Source: Aphis gossypii
Lineage: Eukaryota > Arthropoda > Insecta > Hemiptera > Aphididae
NCBI RefSeq assembly: GCF_020184175.1
Contig: NC_065533.1
Location: 3,184,695-3,248,694, forward strand
Reading direction: 5' to 3'
Length of the DNA: 64,000 nucleotides
Shown: positions 1 through 14,099 of the stretch, in pieces
Numbering within the stretch: position 1 is the stretch's first letter
Layout: each line of letters starts with the position of its first letter
Made by a program: the position numbers and the translations under genes
The notes under the pieces: model-generated
Seen by the model: only the letters and a program-made list of their open reading frames with translations
The model's database searches: none
What the model was told of the DNA's origin: nothing

Positions 1-1439
1 GATTAATAATATTTATTTACAAAAAAAAAAAAAAAAATCAAATCTTAATGACATTTATTTAAATGGTATATTAATCAATTTAACATATTAATGTACATTT
101 TGAAATCAGACTGTGCCATTAAGAAGCGTATACTCGTAAATATTATTTGAACAAATAATTATATAATTTGGTTTGATAAATACCTACTAAATAGTAGTGT
201 CGAGTAGTCAAACTGAGATAAGATAATTTAAAGATGCCAATCGTACTATTATGTGATCTGACTATATTATGCTTGTCACTAAAGGTCCATGATTACAACA
301 ATGATGTACTAACGGGGTTGTAGGTAGAAAGGGCCGATGACAACAATCGATAAAGATATTCTATATTTAGTATACCTTTTATGGTGTATGATGACTGCGA
401 TGATTAGTGATTACTGTTGTAGACGGTAAGTCGATAATTAGTTAAAGTTATCTCAAAATCGGATTTCACGAGCTCGAGCACGATTCGAATGCATTAAATG
501 ATTTTTGGTTTAATTCGCGCCGTACGATGAGTATTAAATAATTATATTAAAGTTTTTGTTCACACGCAGTTCCAGTTTGTCCCGGACAACTTTTTGTCTG
601 TTGCATAAAAACTATTATTTACACGATGAGCGATGACACGTACACTTACGTACAACAATGTATTTTTATAATATTGTCATATTTTATTGTTGTTCACACC
701 ATTAATCATTATGGCTTGTATCGAATTACTAACTAATCTATTTCAAAAGGGTTTTGTTTGTACTGTATATTAAACACCTATAATATAGGTACATCACCGT
801 AGTCCATAATATTATTATTATATTATGCTTTAACATGCATGATCACATAATACACGCACACTAATAATATTGGTAAGTACTTAAAACCCCTTTTTCTCTA
901 TTGTTTGTTTAAGGATTAAAAATGCGCTTAAAAAAAACTAAAACGTTTGTGTTCTATACCCGTGGCGTTTCCGTCAATAACTGAACATCTACCTAAAATA
1001 TTATCAATCAATTATTAATTTATTATTATTATATTATCTTATTATTATCTACTAATAATTTATTAAACTTTTTATAAAATAAATGTGTTCATAAATTTTA
1101 ATTTTATTTTAATATCCAATAAATAAATAAACACGTCACATCGATCGAATGAACTAAAAAAATTGTCATTTTCATAGGATAGTATTTTATGGGTAAATTT
1201 GAAATTTTTTATGGATTTTCAGTACATGGGTTTCATAGCCATTTTGATTTAATTCTTTATTTTACGTGTGACGTTAAATTTCATTATCTACATTTCAAAA
1301 TTAAAATATAAATAAAATAATTATTACTAATAGGTATAGTACAAAGTTTTAAGTAAATTCTAATGATTTCTACTGTAATATAATTTTAAATTAGTAATTA
1401 CCAATCACAACATTATTTTTTTACCCATTTATATAATGA
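1..1439. other. AT-rich spacer
   Basis: No coding-like frame, RNA gene or clear repeat boundary was recognised. The stretch consists of AT-rich runs and short A or T tracts, and stop codons are dense in all frames. Confidence 0.5.
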
Positions 1440-1860
1440 AAAAAATTTAATTTAAAAAAAAAGGATCTTTTAAGTTTATTCACTACGACTACTTTTTTTG
1501 ATTTTTCAGTTATTTCATCATCGCTCGATAAATGTTCTATTCCTTCAAAAAACTGTATATTACCTTATTGCCTTATCTTATTGCTTTGAAAGAACGCATT
1601 TGTTTTTACGTATAACGTAAAAGATCCCATTTTTTGATTTAAAATCAGAATTTATGAGCAGTGATGTCCACATTGCCACTCGCTTAATATACTGCGCTCA
1701 GACAAAAAAAAAATCGAAAATATTCCTCGACTTGTCGTTTAAAACCACCTTAGGTACGCTTCGGAGTAAAAAAAAAGTGTAGAAAAGATATAATTATAAA
1801 AGATACATTTATCGAGCGATAGTGAATTAACGGAAAAAGTCCAAAAAAAAATACTTAAAT
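1440..1860. repeat. Foldback element with 16-bp inverted repeat
   Basis: ATCGCTCGATAAATGT at 1520-1535 recurs as its exact reverse complement at 1805-1820. Weaker symmetry continues outside these arms in T-rich stretches: gactactttttttgat on the left, and agtcc followed by an A-run on the right. This is the pattern of a small non-autonomous inverted-repeat element. No target-site duplication could be fixed, so the ends are approximate and the family is unknown. Confidence 0.4.
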
Positions 1861-4074
1861 ACTCTCTGAAAGGACGTATTTATATTTAAGTGTACCTAAT
1901 TTTAAAATTATTTTTAACAATATTGTAGTTTTATTGATTTTCTCAAACGGGTTGTAGTTTATTTTATAAAAAAATTAGTAATGTGACATATTATAACAAA
2001 ATAACAATAGTAATTACAGGTGTATACAATTCGAAGTATATTTATTTATTCGTCTACTACTCATGTTCTAGACTGGACTTTTTTGCTCTCTATAAACACA
2101 GTCGAGGAACGTCGAATGTCCATCTACAATCGTTTCAAATTAATAATATTACTGCGAACATGTCATCACCGGGAAACGGCGATATTTCGTTTTGTGTTGT
2201 TATTATAATAATAATAGCGATCGCCACGACGGTCTATATAATAATAAACACAATAAAATACGTAAAACATGCAAATATGTGTTATTATTATTATTACTGA
2301 AACATTAATATGATATTATAGGACGGCGGAAACGTGATGCGTATCGAAACAAGGAAACGTCGTGCTGTGTAATGCATTATATTATTGGACATAGAAATCG
2401 GCCGCGCGTATACCACCAAGTCAAATATATTTGATGTGGCGTAATAACCAATAAAAAAAATTAATAATAATAAAATCCAAAATGACAATCGTAATCGACG
2501 TGCTCGGCCGCATATAGTTGCAATGTGTAGTTTACACTATCGGTAGAAATGAAAACAGGAAGAACCTACGTGGAAATCGGCAGACTGGATCGTTTGTCGA
2601 AATAAGACGACAATGGTGTTATAATAATAATAACAACAACGACAACAACAATAATGTTAAAAATAGGCAATACCGATTGAGATCGACCGTGAAAAGTCAC
2701 ACGGGGGAAAATGGTTCTATCTATAGCTTACCAATATGTGTTCCTTTCGGAAAACTGCAAACGCGAATAATGGGGTGTGCCGTGAACGTCCTGCGTTCGC
2801 AAAACAATTTATTATTATTATTATCAGCTTTCGTACATTTTTTTTATAAATTCAATGTAAAACGAAATACGAATTGTGTATCCTACTATAATATTATGTA
2901 CCTAGTTTCTTTTATTTTATAACAGTGGTTCAACGTACAACGATGATAATGGGAAGTTTCCTATCTGCAAAACATTTTTTTTTTTTGTATCCTGCAACTC
3001 TTAAAAATAAAAATGAAATCGCTATATTATTTGTCAAAAAATGTTTATTAATATTTGTTTTTTTTTTTTTTTTATTATTTGTATTGTTTACTCCTTATAA
3101 CAACTACCTTACTAAGTATATTATATTTATCGTGATTCTGTAGATCTATTAGGTACCTAGTTCTAATATAATATAATAATAGGTAGTAGGCTCAAAGAAG
3201 GTTAAAACTCTACTTCTGGTTTACGCAATAAAATTCCAAATTTTTAATCTAAGCATTTTCATAATATTATATTAATAAAAGACAGCGGTATGAATAACAA
3301 TAAAATTATAATCACAAATTAAATTCATGCAATTTTTGACAGTTACATATCACTGTATCAGTGACGAACGTATCAGTAAATTGATATAGAAATAATTTGG
3401 AGAAACATTATATAGATTTTATGTGTGTGCGTCTGGTATGAAGTTGTGTTTTAGCCAAGCTAAAACAAATTCATATACCTACAGGTACCTAGCATATTAT
3501 TATTTATTACAGGTACTGTATACCAATTTAATGAGTAATGACATTAAGTAATTATGTTTTCTATATAATGACGTCGTTCCACACCGTATATCATAATGCT
3601 AATGAAAACATCAAACGATATTATATTTCACTATATTGTAAATTTGTACATGTCATAATTATTAGTTATTGACGCGACAACGAGAAACAAAGGTTTTTTT
3701 TTACGCGAAACTGTGGTGGCGCAACAGCAGAAAGTCGGTTGATGAATGAAAAACCATTTAAATGATAGTACTCGTAATAATATTTTCGAACGAATAGGTA
3801 TCTGGTAAATATGTTATAATTATTTAGTTTTATCTTTGTAGTTCGTTCTCTGATTCGCTTATAAATATTTTAAAAATTAAATACTCATAATGAATTTATA
3901 CAACTAATTTGAAATTATTATAATCTATTTCTAGCGAGTAGTCAATAAATTTTAAGTTTTACGAGTATAAATAAGTGGAGGTAATTCTATACTATACCTA
4001 GTCAGTATAGTGTGTCAATATTTTATGGAGTACGCTGTGCCAGTGGGCCACTCCATAGTACTTACATACAAATA
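1861..4074. other. AT-rich spacer with simple repeats
   Basis: No supported gene. An AAC/AAT trinucleotide-rich run lies near 2621-2654 and creates a polyasparagine-like frame that is not a credible protein. A small hairpin is present: TATGGAGT at 4024-4031 pairs with ACTCCATA at 4050-4057. Confidence 0.45.
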
Positions 4075-5718
4075 TATATAAATATTATGTTATTCAAATA
4101 ATTGGATAATTAATAAAAAAATTAATAGGAATAAAAAACAGTAAAATATATAAAATGTTTTCAAAAATTCCGAAAGGCACTCATCATTATCCCGTGGAGT
4201 GTTTGCGTTTAAAAATAATCACTGATAATAAATGTATGTATAGTGTATACACTATACTGTATAAATTATAAACTATTATAATGACGATCGCATTTGGATT
4301 GTTAACAGCAAAGACCCAATATTATGTTTGGAGCAATATTAAATTGACATTATAAATACATTACGAGATTATAATTACATTATTATAATAACATTATTCA
4401 GCGACGGATTAGTTTTCGCACAACTAGTATAAACGTCTCTTGGCTTAAAGCGCCATTAAATTTCCCAAACACGAATTAAAATATATTAAACATATTTTAT
4501 TTTATTGGTCTTGTTCTTTAAACACCTGGAATCGCATCAGTTACATTTTATTTATATGGTATATTAATGCTAATTTAGGTATATTACAATAGTCTTGTTA
4601 ATACAGACAAAATAAAACAATACGGACAAATTATCATAAGATTTGAATATTACATTTTAAAATGTTGACATAATGTTAAATCGTTTAATTTTAAAAACTT
4701 ACTTACTCTATTTTTTCCAAACAAATTGCATACAATACATAATAATAACCGTATTCATTTTTATTAAATAATAATTTACCTATATTAATCTATAATTTTA
4801 GTTTTTATCATGTCAATATATGTACGATAGATACGATATATAAATATTATGTTATTTAAACAATTGAAAAACTTAAAAATTAATAGTGATAAAAAACAGT
4901 AAAATATATAAAATGTTTTCAAAAATTCCGAAAGGCACTCATCATTATCCCGTGGAGTGTTTGCGTTTAAAAATAATCACTGATAATAAATGTATGTATA
5001 GTGTATACACTATACTGTATAAATTATAAACTATTATAATGACGATCGCATTTGGATTGTTAACAGCAAAGACCCAATATTATGTTTGGAGCAATATTAA
5101 ATTGACATTATAAATACATTACGAGATTATAATTACATTATTATAATAACATTATTCAGCGACGGATTAGTTTTCGCACAACTAGTATAAACGTCTCTTG
5201 GGCTTAAAGCGCCATTAAATTTCCCAAACACGAATTAAAATATATTAAACATATTTTATTTTATTGGTCTTGTTCTTTAAACACCTGGAATCGCATCAGT
5301 TACATTTTATTTATATGGTATATTAATGCTAATTTAGGTATATTACAATAGTCTTGTTAATACAGACAAAATAAAACAATACGGACAAATTATCATAAGA
5401 TTTGAATATTACATTTTAAAATGTTGACATAATGTTAAATCGTTTAATTTTAAAAACTTACTTACTCTATTTTTTCCAAACAAATTGCATACAATACATA
5501 ATAATAACCGTATTCATTTTTATTAAATAATAATTTACCTATATTAATCTATAATTTTAGTTTTTATCATGTCAATATATGTACGATAGATACGATATAT
5601 AAATATTATGTTATTTAAACAATTGAAAAACTTAAAAATTAATAGTGATAAAAAACAGTAAAATATATAAAATGTTTTCAAAAATTCCGAAAGGCACTCA
5701 TCATTATCCCGTGGAGTA
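4075..5718. repeat. Tandem duplication, unit 758/759 bp
   Basis: The block starting gtaaaatata at 4141 recurs at 4899 and again at 5658, so the steps are 758 and 759 bp. The two full units look almost identical over their length. The one-base difference comes from an extra G near 5199 (cttgggctt against cttggctt). The third copy stops after the short cccgtggagt segment near 5718. The first roughly 60 bp of the first copy (4075-4137) are visibly diverged from the corresponding part of copies two and three. The unit contains no open frame, so this is a recent non-coding segmental duplication. Confidence 0.9.
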
Positions 5719-8700
5719 GAGCAGTAAGAAAAGGTTTGTATCTAACTGTTTGTAGTATAAAAAGGTTTAACTTTTCTCACACCCTCTCAAAATAGCAATA
5801 AGTAGTAATAAAAAGTAAAGTTGATGACTGAGAAAAAAATATTTTAGATTTTTTCTTAATTTTTTTTTCATTTTATTGTAAGATAAATTAATAAGTAATA
5901 ACTAATTTTAACATTAAATTACTCCGTATCTAAAAAAAAACTCGAAGATCGTATCTAAATATATTCACGTATATAATATTAAATAATAATATATAGTATA
6001 CCTGAATATTTTTCGAAAATGAATTAAACATTTTAATAATTTACTCGTGACATTATAGAAATATAAAATACTTCAAATACTTGTTAAAAAAACGCTTTGC
6101 GTTGATTCGCATAGCAATAGGCTAAAAATATAATATTTGTCTTGTTTTCACAATTACATGGTAAATACATTTAATCCAATTATTGCGAGTATTGCGTGGT
6201 AAAAAGTCAGTTCGGGGTATAGGAGGCTCTGTAATATTATGAAGATAGTAAAAAGAGTTTACAATGCTTATAAAGTAACATAGTTATAACATTATACAAC
6301 TATTATCGTATTATGTAACATTAGATTGCATAATAAATTATAAAAATTATTTTATAACACGTTTTAATAATTTAAACTTGAGGTTTACTTCAAGTAGGTA
6401 TACAATAATATAATAAACTAATATTTAATAGTATTAATAGTACGCTTAGACGCAGACGATTGTCCTTTAATCTATACACATATATGTGTTATAGGTGTAC
6501 CTATAAATTAATTGAACACATTTTATACGTCATTTACTTAGATACAGAAAACTGGGGAAATCATTCTGCTGTATAGTAAGCACCTGTATCGTCATTGAGT
6601 AGGTCACTGTAATGGTTTGTTAAATTTAAATTCAACAATAAGTCATTGTATATAATGTAAAACGAATATGATCGAAGACGATGTGTTAGCCTTTATTTCC
6701 AAAAATATTTTTAATTACCTAATGAATTAATTTATTTTTTTTATTAGATTTTAACAAATAGTTATTTTAGTGATCATTATTTAAAGCTTATAGAATATAT
6801 TAATTTATTTATAATACTATAAATAATTTATTTATTTGTAGGTATTAATTATACTGTATGTTGAATTAAATTTTGCCAATCACATCGTATGCAATACAAT
6901 ATAAATTATAATAATAACTGAAATAGTATGTCAAAGATTTTTGTTATTAACTTACCTTTGGAAATAATTTACATACTGTAATCTGTAGAATGATTTAAAT
7001 AATATCGTAGTCGATATAAATAGCTTAAAATTATTCTAAATACTCCAAAAATATCATTGTCTGTAGAAAATTATAATTTAAGCAATAAGTAAGTAGTTAT
7101 TTGAATGTTTCAAGCATCTACGATTGACATTATTTAAATTTTTACAAAATAATAATAAATGTTAAGAATAAAATATAGTTATCATATATTGATCTTTGTC
7201 CAATGTCAAGGAATTTTATGTTACATTTTCGAGCATTAAAATATTTAAATGTGATTTCGACATCATGTAAATAGTAGAATAAATTCAAAAATATTTATGA
7301 AGTTATTTCATTTTCAGTAAATGTTAATACAAATTTGATAATTAAAAGTTTTTACAGCTTTTCATTTTTAATTAAAAACAAAAACAAATCCGATTAATTT
7401 AATATTCCCGTTTTTTTTGGCTTGTTAAATTTAAAAGTTATGGAAATTTTTTTCTTTTGATCTCTAAGTACCAACTTCATCTAACTTTTATTCCAGAACT
7501 TATTTTTAATGCTGAAGCTTACAGAATTTTTACTGTTTTAAAAGGTGATGACAGCAATACGTAAAACACACACACACACATACACACACATACAAATTAT
7601 TTTAAAACTTTTACATTTTCTGATCTGCCTAGAATCTAAAGTATATCCAAAGAGTATAAATAGAAGAAAAGTAAAGTGTAAATTTAAAAATACTGCGAAC
7701 TGCGAAGTCGAAATAAAAAATAATTAACACGGAACTGTGAATATAGGTATTAATATATAATATTTTTTATGTTTACGACCATAATATTATACTATATAAT
7801 ATTGTGTACGTATTGCGTTACATTATTTGAACAATTCCTCTCCACGGCGTAATTTTATCGACTTTGCCGTGTTGAAAACGTGCACGTATTCACTATTTCA
7901 CCATTATTGAGATCAGCCAAGTTTATATTCACCGACAGCAATAATGATATCGTCTGTTGCGGTGTAAAACTCCCATATTTTTATGTTGTTCTTATGACAT
8001 TAATTCCACACGCGTTTCCGTAGTAACAAACGTCGTCAGATGTGCGCGTTTCTATTAGATGGATGACGCTGTAGGTAATGGTAAACAATATGTGTTAAAT
8101 AATATATATAATATTATGATATACTATGTAGATGATTAAAAAAAAACCCTTTCGATCATATTATAAGTACATTAATGGATGTCATATTTTTTTCTGCAAA
8201 CAATATAAGTCATCGATTCGCTTAATGGGAATAATAGGATGCGTACACGGCACGTCGACCGCGATGATCGACGACATTACTGTTGTTATTATTAAGTAAA
8301 TTAAGCTTCGGACGACTAAAGCTGTATTATAATAACAAAATGTTGTTTTTAACCTATCGCGGTGTAGGTAGAACGAGCGTCGTTGAGTTATATATTATGA
8401 ATAATAATATTTCCATAATATGCGACGCACACAAAACGTCACACCAACCGTATATAGGTAATAGTATTATTTTAACATCATATTTGTGTCAGAGCTCATA
8501 TTTAAACACCACCTAAGTTGATCTTTAAAGTGAACTATTGATATATTAGGTTTACAAACAATATGTGGTTTTTTTTTGTGTTAACACATTAAGTTATTTT
8601 CTAAATATTTTAAACATTTCAGCTCTTTTTGAGTTATATTTATAAAAGCTACTGTTTACATGTCAAAAACCTTGAATATTAAGTACAAGGTTTCTCATAA

Positions 8701-11700
8701 TTTGTGATTATAACATTTTAAAATATTTCAAACACGTAGTTACAACTTTTTCATATAAGTCTGAAATAAAAATTACGATATTCAAATGAAAAATAACGAT
8801 TTTAGTTATTAAGTGTGTTTTAATTCAAAAAATATTATAATCATGGAAATATTAAACGTTTTGAAATTTAAATTTTATGTATTCCATACTATTCTTTAAA
8901 ATATGTAATGACAATTTCAAATTACTTGTACTAATTTTAAAGAATCTTTATCACTATAGTCAATTCATATCAATTAACATTTAACAGTAGATGATGTAGG
9001 TATATAATTTCTGAATATAAGCTTGCAAGTTAAAAATAATAATTTATATTGTATTATGTAATAATGTTTTGGAAAAAAAATAACTCAACATATCATACCT
9101 ACTATTATATTAGAATAATAAATTAAAAGATAAATTATTTATAATTAATAGTCCTGACTTATACTAACAAATTTTAAAATATAATAGTTATTGGTTCGGC
9201 ACGCACAAAGATCATAAATTTAAAAAAATATATCATTTAGTTGGGATTTTGATAAAAACTATACAACTAAACATTTCGGGAGATCAATAAAATAAATTTA
9301 ATGGAGAATGTACCCCTCTAAACCATGTCCCAAATGCACAAATAAGCGTATCGTATAAGAACTATTTTTTATATGCAATGATTAAATATTGAATTAAAAT
9401 TTAACATTTTGAATTTGCAACTGTCAAAGTAACTTGTTACATATACTTAAAGATGAGGTATATACAAAACTTACTAAACACAAGAAGTAGCTACTTCTTT
9501 GCAGATTATTAGTTAACGCTTCGTTTTCTATTGCAATATTCATACAAGTTTCACTGAAAAGTTACAGAATTCAGTTTTATACATGATTCGGCGAAGAAGC
9601 TTGATAATACAAGTGATGTGTCTTATAATCATTTATCAGTTATAAAGTATAATTGGACGGTTGGCTTGCCATTGTTTTGGATTTACAGTGGTCAACCATC
9701 CGAGCAAACTATAAGGGGCCAAACGCGGTGTATTATACACTCGGATACTCTACGCACTCATATTTACATAAAAAACATTAATAAATACTGAAAATCAAAT
9801 GATCACCTTCGACGGTGTATAATATGAATTTCGTAACAATTATTAAATTACTATTCATTATATCATACTATTAGTTTGTAAAATAACGAATTATAATATG
9901 CGTTAATTATGATATAATAAATATCATTAAACAAAAGAACCCGGCTATATTTTTGTTGATATACTTACCATATAGTATATAGACCTATAACAGCCTTGTA
10001 AATGTTATTTTACTTCTGAATTTGCGTAGAAAATGCTCTTATGCCTTAACTGTTATATCCAATCTATTCATAAATTAATTACAAACTATTTAAATACTTC
10101 GCGACAACAATGTTAAACTTTCTAGGTGTATACATGTAACAAAACTAGTGTGTATTTAATTACAAAATACGCGATGTTATCAACTTAAGTATACATCAGA
10201 AAAAAACTAAACGAAACTAATTAGTTTACTTAATTAAGTTCTACCAACAAATTGCCTAATACAAAGTGTATACAATAGTGCTATATACCTATGTATCGAT
10301 CAGATCCAAGTTAATAATAAATGGAGGCAGTTACCAAACGAGATGATCTCTTGAAAATCTCTATACAGAGATCGGTTTTAAAAAATTCTGTCACTGCAAG
10401 GGTGACATAAATTTTATATTGAATATTTCGGATTTGCGCGTGGGTACATAATTTGTTACAGACAATATGAAACACAGCATTGGTTAATTTGAATTGCGAA
10501 ACAAACAATTACTTCTTGTGCAATATTTTATAATACATGTATTACCTATTTATGTACAATGGAAACAAAATCAATTAATACATAATTATTTATTAAATAT
10601 GTTAAAAGAATTATATAATAATGATAATACAATTATATAACTAATATTGATGGATGTTCAGTGCACTTGTACGAAGCTTTGCAAAACAAATAAAAAAATT
10701 CAAGAGTAGGAATGTAAACAGACTTTACATTTCTAAGTGCCGTCATAGTAAATTATGTAAAAATAAATAGGTAATGACGAAATTCTAAGTAATCTTAGTA
10801 TTATAATGAATAATAGCATATTTATTTATTTTTTATGGTTTTGTGTCACTAATATTATAATAGATTTGTATAAATTTACCATCATTATTATGATTTTCTT
10901 AAATTATTCATAGCATAATATTATTTAATAAAATATTTAATGATCTTAAAATATTCAAAATACAATAAATTATAATCTGCAAAAATAAATTACCTTTGTT
11001 TTGATTTTCCAACAATATTATTTAATTGTTATTTATTAATAATAATAAACTGAACATAAAATATTTCAGATAAAATAATTTGTTTGTATTATTGATGCAA
11101 CTTACCCCGGACATTGTATAGGTACATTATCCTTAACATAATACAAAACACATAAAATAAACAATCATACCTAACGATGAAAATCATATTTGTAAATATT
11201 TTTAACGATTAAAATATATTTTGAATATTTCCTCTATACAATATAATATTATATTATGCTTAAAATACCACTACTCAAATATTATTATGTACTTTAAATA
11301 ATTATTTTTTGTGAGTATATGATTACAAGATATACATCAATGTGTCACACTGTCACCGTGATAAATATAATGTATATTATATAAATTATACTAATTCAAT
11401 ATTATACCTACATAATGCTGCAGTAAATTATAAAAAATTGCTTTTATTCACTATAACTAGTGGCACTGAGTGACATTTATTACGGTCTGGTTGCCACAAA
11501 ATAATATTAGACCACCCAATTTGGTTCACTGAATTTTCACAGGGTCTTCACATTTACACTCTCTGTAAATGTATATGAGTTATACAAATATATATTTTAT
11601 TATTATTTTAAGAAAATTTACAATCTGTAATAAATTATATTTAAAATAATTCAAATTTTGTCTCGTATTAGTTGATGTAAAAATAATAGTTATTATTAAA

Positions 11701-12646
11701 AGTAAATTAATAATAAAAATAATTATAATCTACTCGTATAAAGGCTAAATTAAGGCTTAAAATTTACAATTGTATTATTATACAATATATATTATGTAAT
11801 ATGTTAGGTACTGGAAAATATGATAATCAGTTAATGTTGACAATAACTAGTCAATAACGACAATACCTGATTTAGCAAGGAATTGTCATAAATGACTAGT
11901 AATTTGATGATATTAATTTTCAATAAAAAATAAATTAATTAAAAAAAACACTCTTATTGCCGAAATTTAATAATATTGTTTCAATAAAAAATTTTAATCG
12001 GGACTATGTGCCTACTTCAAATTCACAACTGGTCATTTTCTAATTTCCAACACCACTCACCACAATCATTAATATTTTGTTTAGTCTATGTCAGACCTAG
12101 AATCATTGTTCAGAACTATTGTACAAAGAACCTAAAGTATCACAATATTTATTATATGATATGAATATTTATCATCTATTTTTTCTATCATTCGAAGAAC
12201 TTTTAATTGTTTTTCGAAAACAGCTATAAAATGACATTTTTAGACAGTAAATATAATGAAAACTATGATCAATGAGTCGAAAATTAAGACCCGTACCATA
12301 AGTAAAGTATTATCGACGAGGATTGATTCTTAGTTATTTCATAAATTTTCTAATTAACGTGTAAAATAAAAATAAAAATAGACATTTTTACAAACACTAA
12401 AAATATGATTGAAATAAGACGGTTATTTAAGAATAATCGAAATACAAATATTATACCTACTTATATGACATTATATATATTTTTAAATTGATTAAACATC
12501 AAATATCTTGAAAATTAATTGTGATCACGTAATATTAGACGATTGTAGATATATAATATGTTTGATATATATGTGCTATTAATTATTATAATAATTAAAT
12601 TTTAAAAATACTTATAAATGACATTTTTTCAAAAAAAATATACAAA
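5719..12646. other. Long AT-rich spacer
   Basis: No supported gene, RNA or bounded repeat was seen. An imperfect CA microsatellite lies at about 7567-7591. The open frames near 7545, 8283 and 10311 are short, low-complexity and lack recognisable domains, so they are treated as chance. Confidence 0.45.
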
Positions 12647-13250
12647 CCTCGAGTTGGGTCCCATTTCAAAAATAGTACGAATTGGGTCCAGCCTATTAAC
12701 TTTACCCAGAAGACAACCACCTGGAGGTTGGCTAGAATCACGTCAATTCTCCACTGTTAAAACTTAAAACAAACCATCTTTTCTCTTAAAAAATTGTTCT
12801 TTTTCTGCTGTTTCTTTACTCGGCTGTGTTGTGGTGCTCTGTAGTGAAATATAAATTTCATTATGAATTCCCAATAAATTTTTCCAACAACACAAAAATG
12901 TTGGAGTAAATTGTACCAAAACTAGTATTTAATCTTGCACGAACACTTTTAAAACTATTTGTGGAACGGTTATAATTATTTTGTTCTATAATTTATTAAA
13001 CAGACAATCTAGCCTTGGTACATGGCGGACGCCAGACGCCGGTCTACTGACTACTAGTAAGTTACAATATGTTACCCGGGGACAACTTTTCGGATACACT
13101 GTTTAACTTGATTTGGGTAATTAAGATAACATTGTGATAAAATATCACCATGGACCCAATTCGAGTACCTATTATTAAAAAACACCGCGGACCCAACTCG
13201 TGTTTATTTTAAGCAATCGAATATCTCGATACCCAACTCAGATTTTCCCC
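12647..13250. mobile_element. Inverted-repeat element with GAGTTGGGT motifs
   Basis: The left side carries ctcgagttgggtccca (from 12649) and acgaattgggtcca (to 12690). The right side carries the mirrored order: tggacccaattcgagtacc from 13151, then cggacccaactcgtg to about 13203. A further copy, atacccaactcag, lies near 13229-13241. The arms are therefore composite, each with two GTTGGGTCC-type boxes. The roughly 460 bp interior has no coding frame. This fits a non-autonomous DNA transposon. No target duplication was identified, so the outer borders are approximate and the superfamily is not assigned. Confidence 0.55.
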
Positions 13251-14099
13251 CTACCGTAATACCATTGATAAAATAAATTAGGTACTGTATAATTTATATC
13301 AACAATATCAAAAAACAAATCATGAAACTATATACCAACTTAGTTATAATATTAGCTGATAGATCTGCTAAAAATCTTTTTTCGTAAATAATGATAGTAT
13401 TTTAAGTATATTCAAATTTAACATATTTATTAACAGAGACCCGCTCAACCACCTATTGGTTATAATCGTGTTTATATATATTATTAATAATAAATTCTAA
13501 GCTCATATTAAAAAATTCTAAATGGGGTGCTGATTTTGTAAGTAATATATTATAATAGATATATAGGTGTAAAATATGTCTGTATTCATTATTCGTATTA
13601 TACGTTTTCGTCTCAATTCGAAACATAACAATGATTTTGGGTTTGGTCGGTCATTGATTCAAAGTATCAATTTCGGTTTGCCTCGACATTTCTTTGAATT
13701 TTAAAATAACAGTTTTATTCATTTTATTTTTTATCCGATCAGCGTAGGTTAGAAAGTCAGCAAATAAAATTTCGTTTACGATTTTCGACGAAAAACAATT
13801 TCGCAACCACTACAGCAGAGGATTTTATTCACGTAGTAAAGAAAGCGAAAAATCGTTTCTCGACAACTATTACAATATAATACATATAAATATATATACG
13901 AGTGTATGTTCCTTACGCCGTTTATAATAATAGAAGCGCCAAAAACGATGTCTTCTACAGATGCCAGACACATTGGACTGACTTCATTCTCTTCAGAATT
14001 CTATAAAATTCATTATTTTTCAAACAACTTTGAGGTGTGTACTTTAAAACCTTTTGCGTTTTCGAAGTCACTTATGTCACACAAAAAGTTTGTTAAGTA
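13251..14099. other. AT-rich spacer
   Basis: Overlapping opposite-strand frames at 13776-14130 are short and without recognisable domains. No gene or repeat boundary is supported. Confidence 0.4.

Noticed and set aside
465..500. GATTCGAATGC resembling a tRNA B box
   Set aside because: No acceptor stem, A box or cloverleaf could be built around it.
2518..2922. 134-codon frame with polyasparagine
   Set aside because: Arises from an AAC/AAT simple repeat; the rest has no protein-like pattern.
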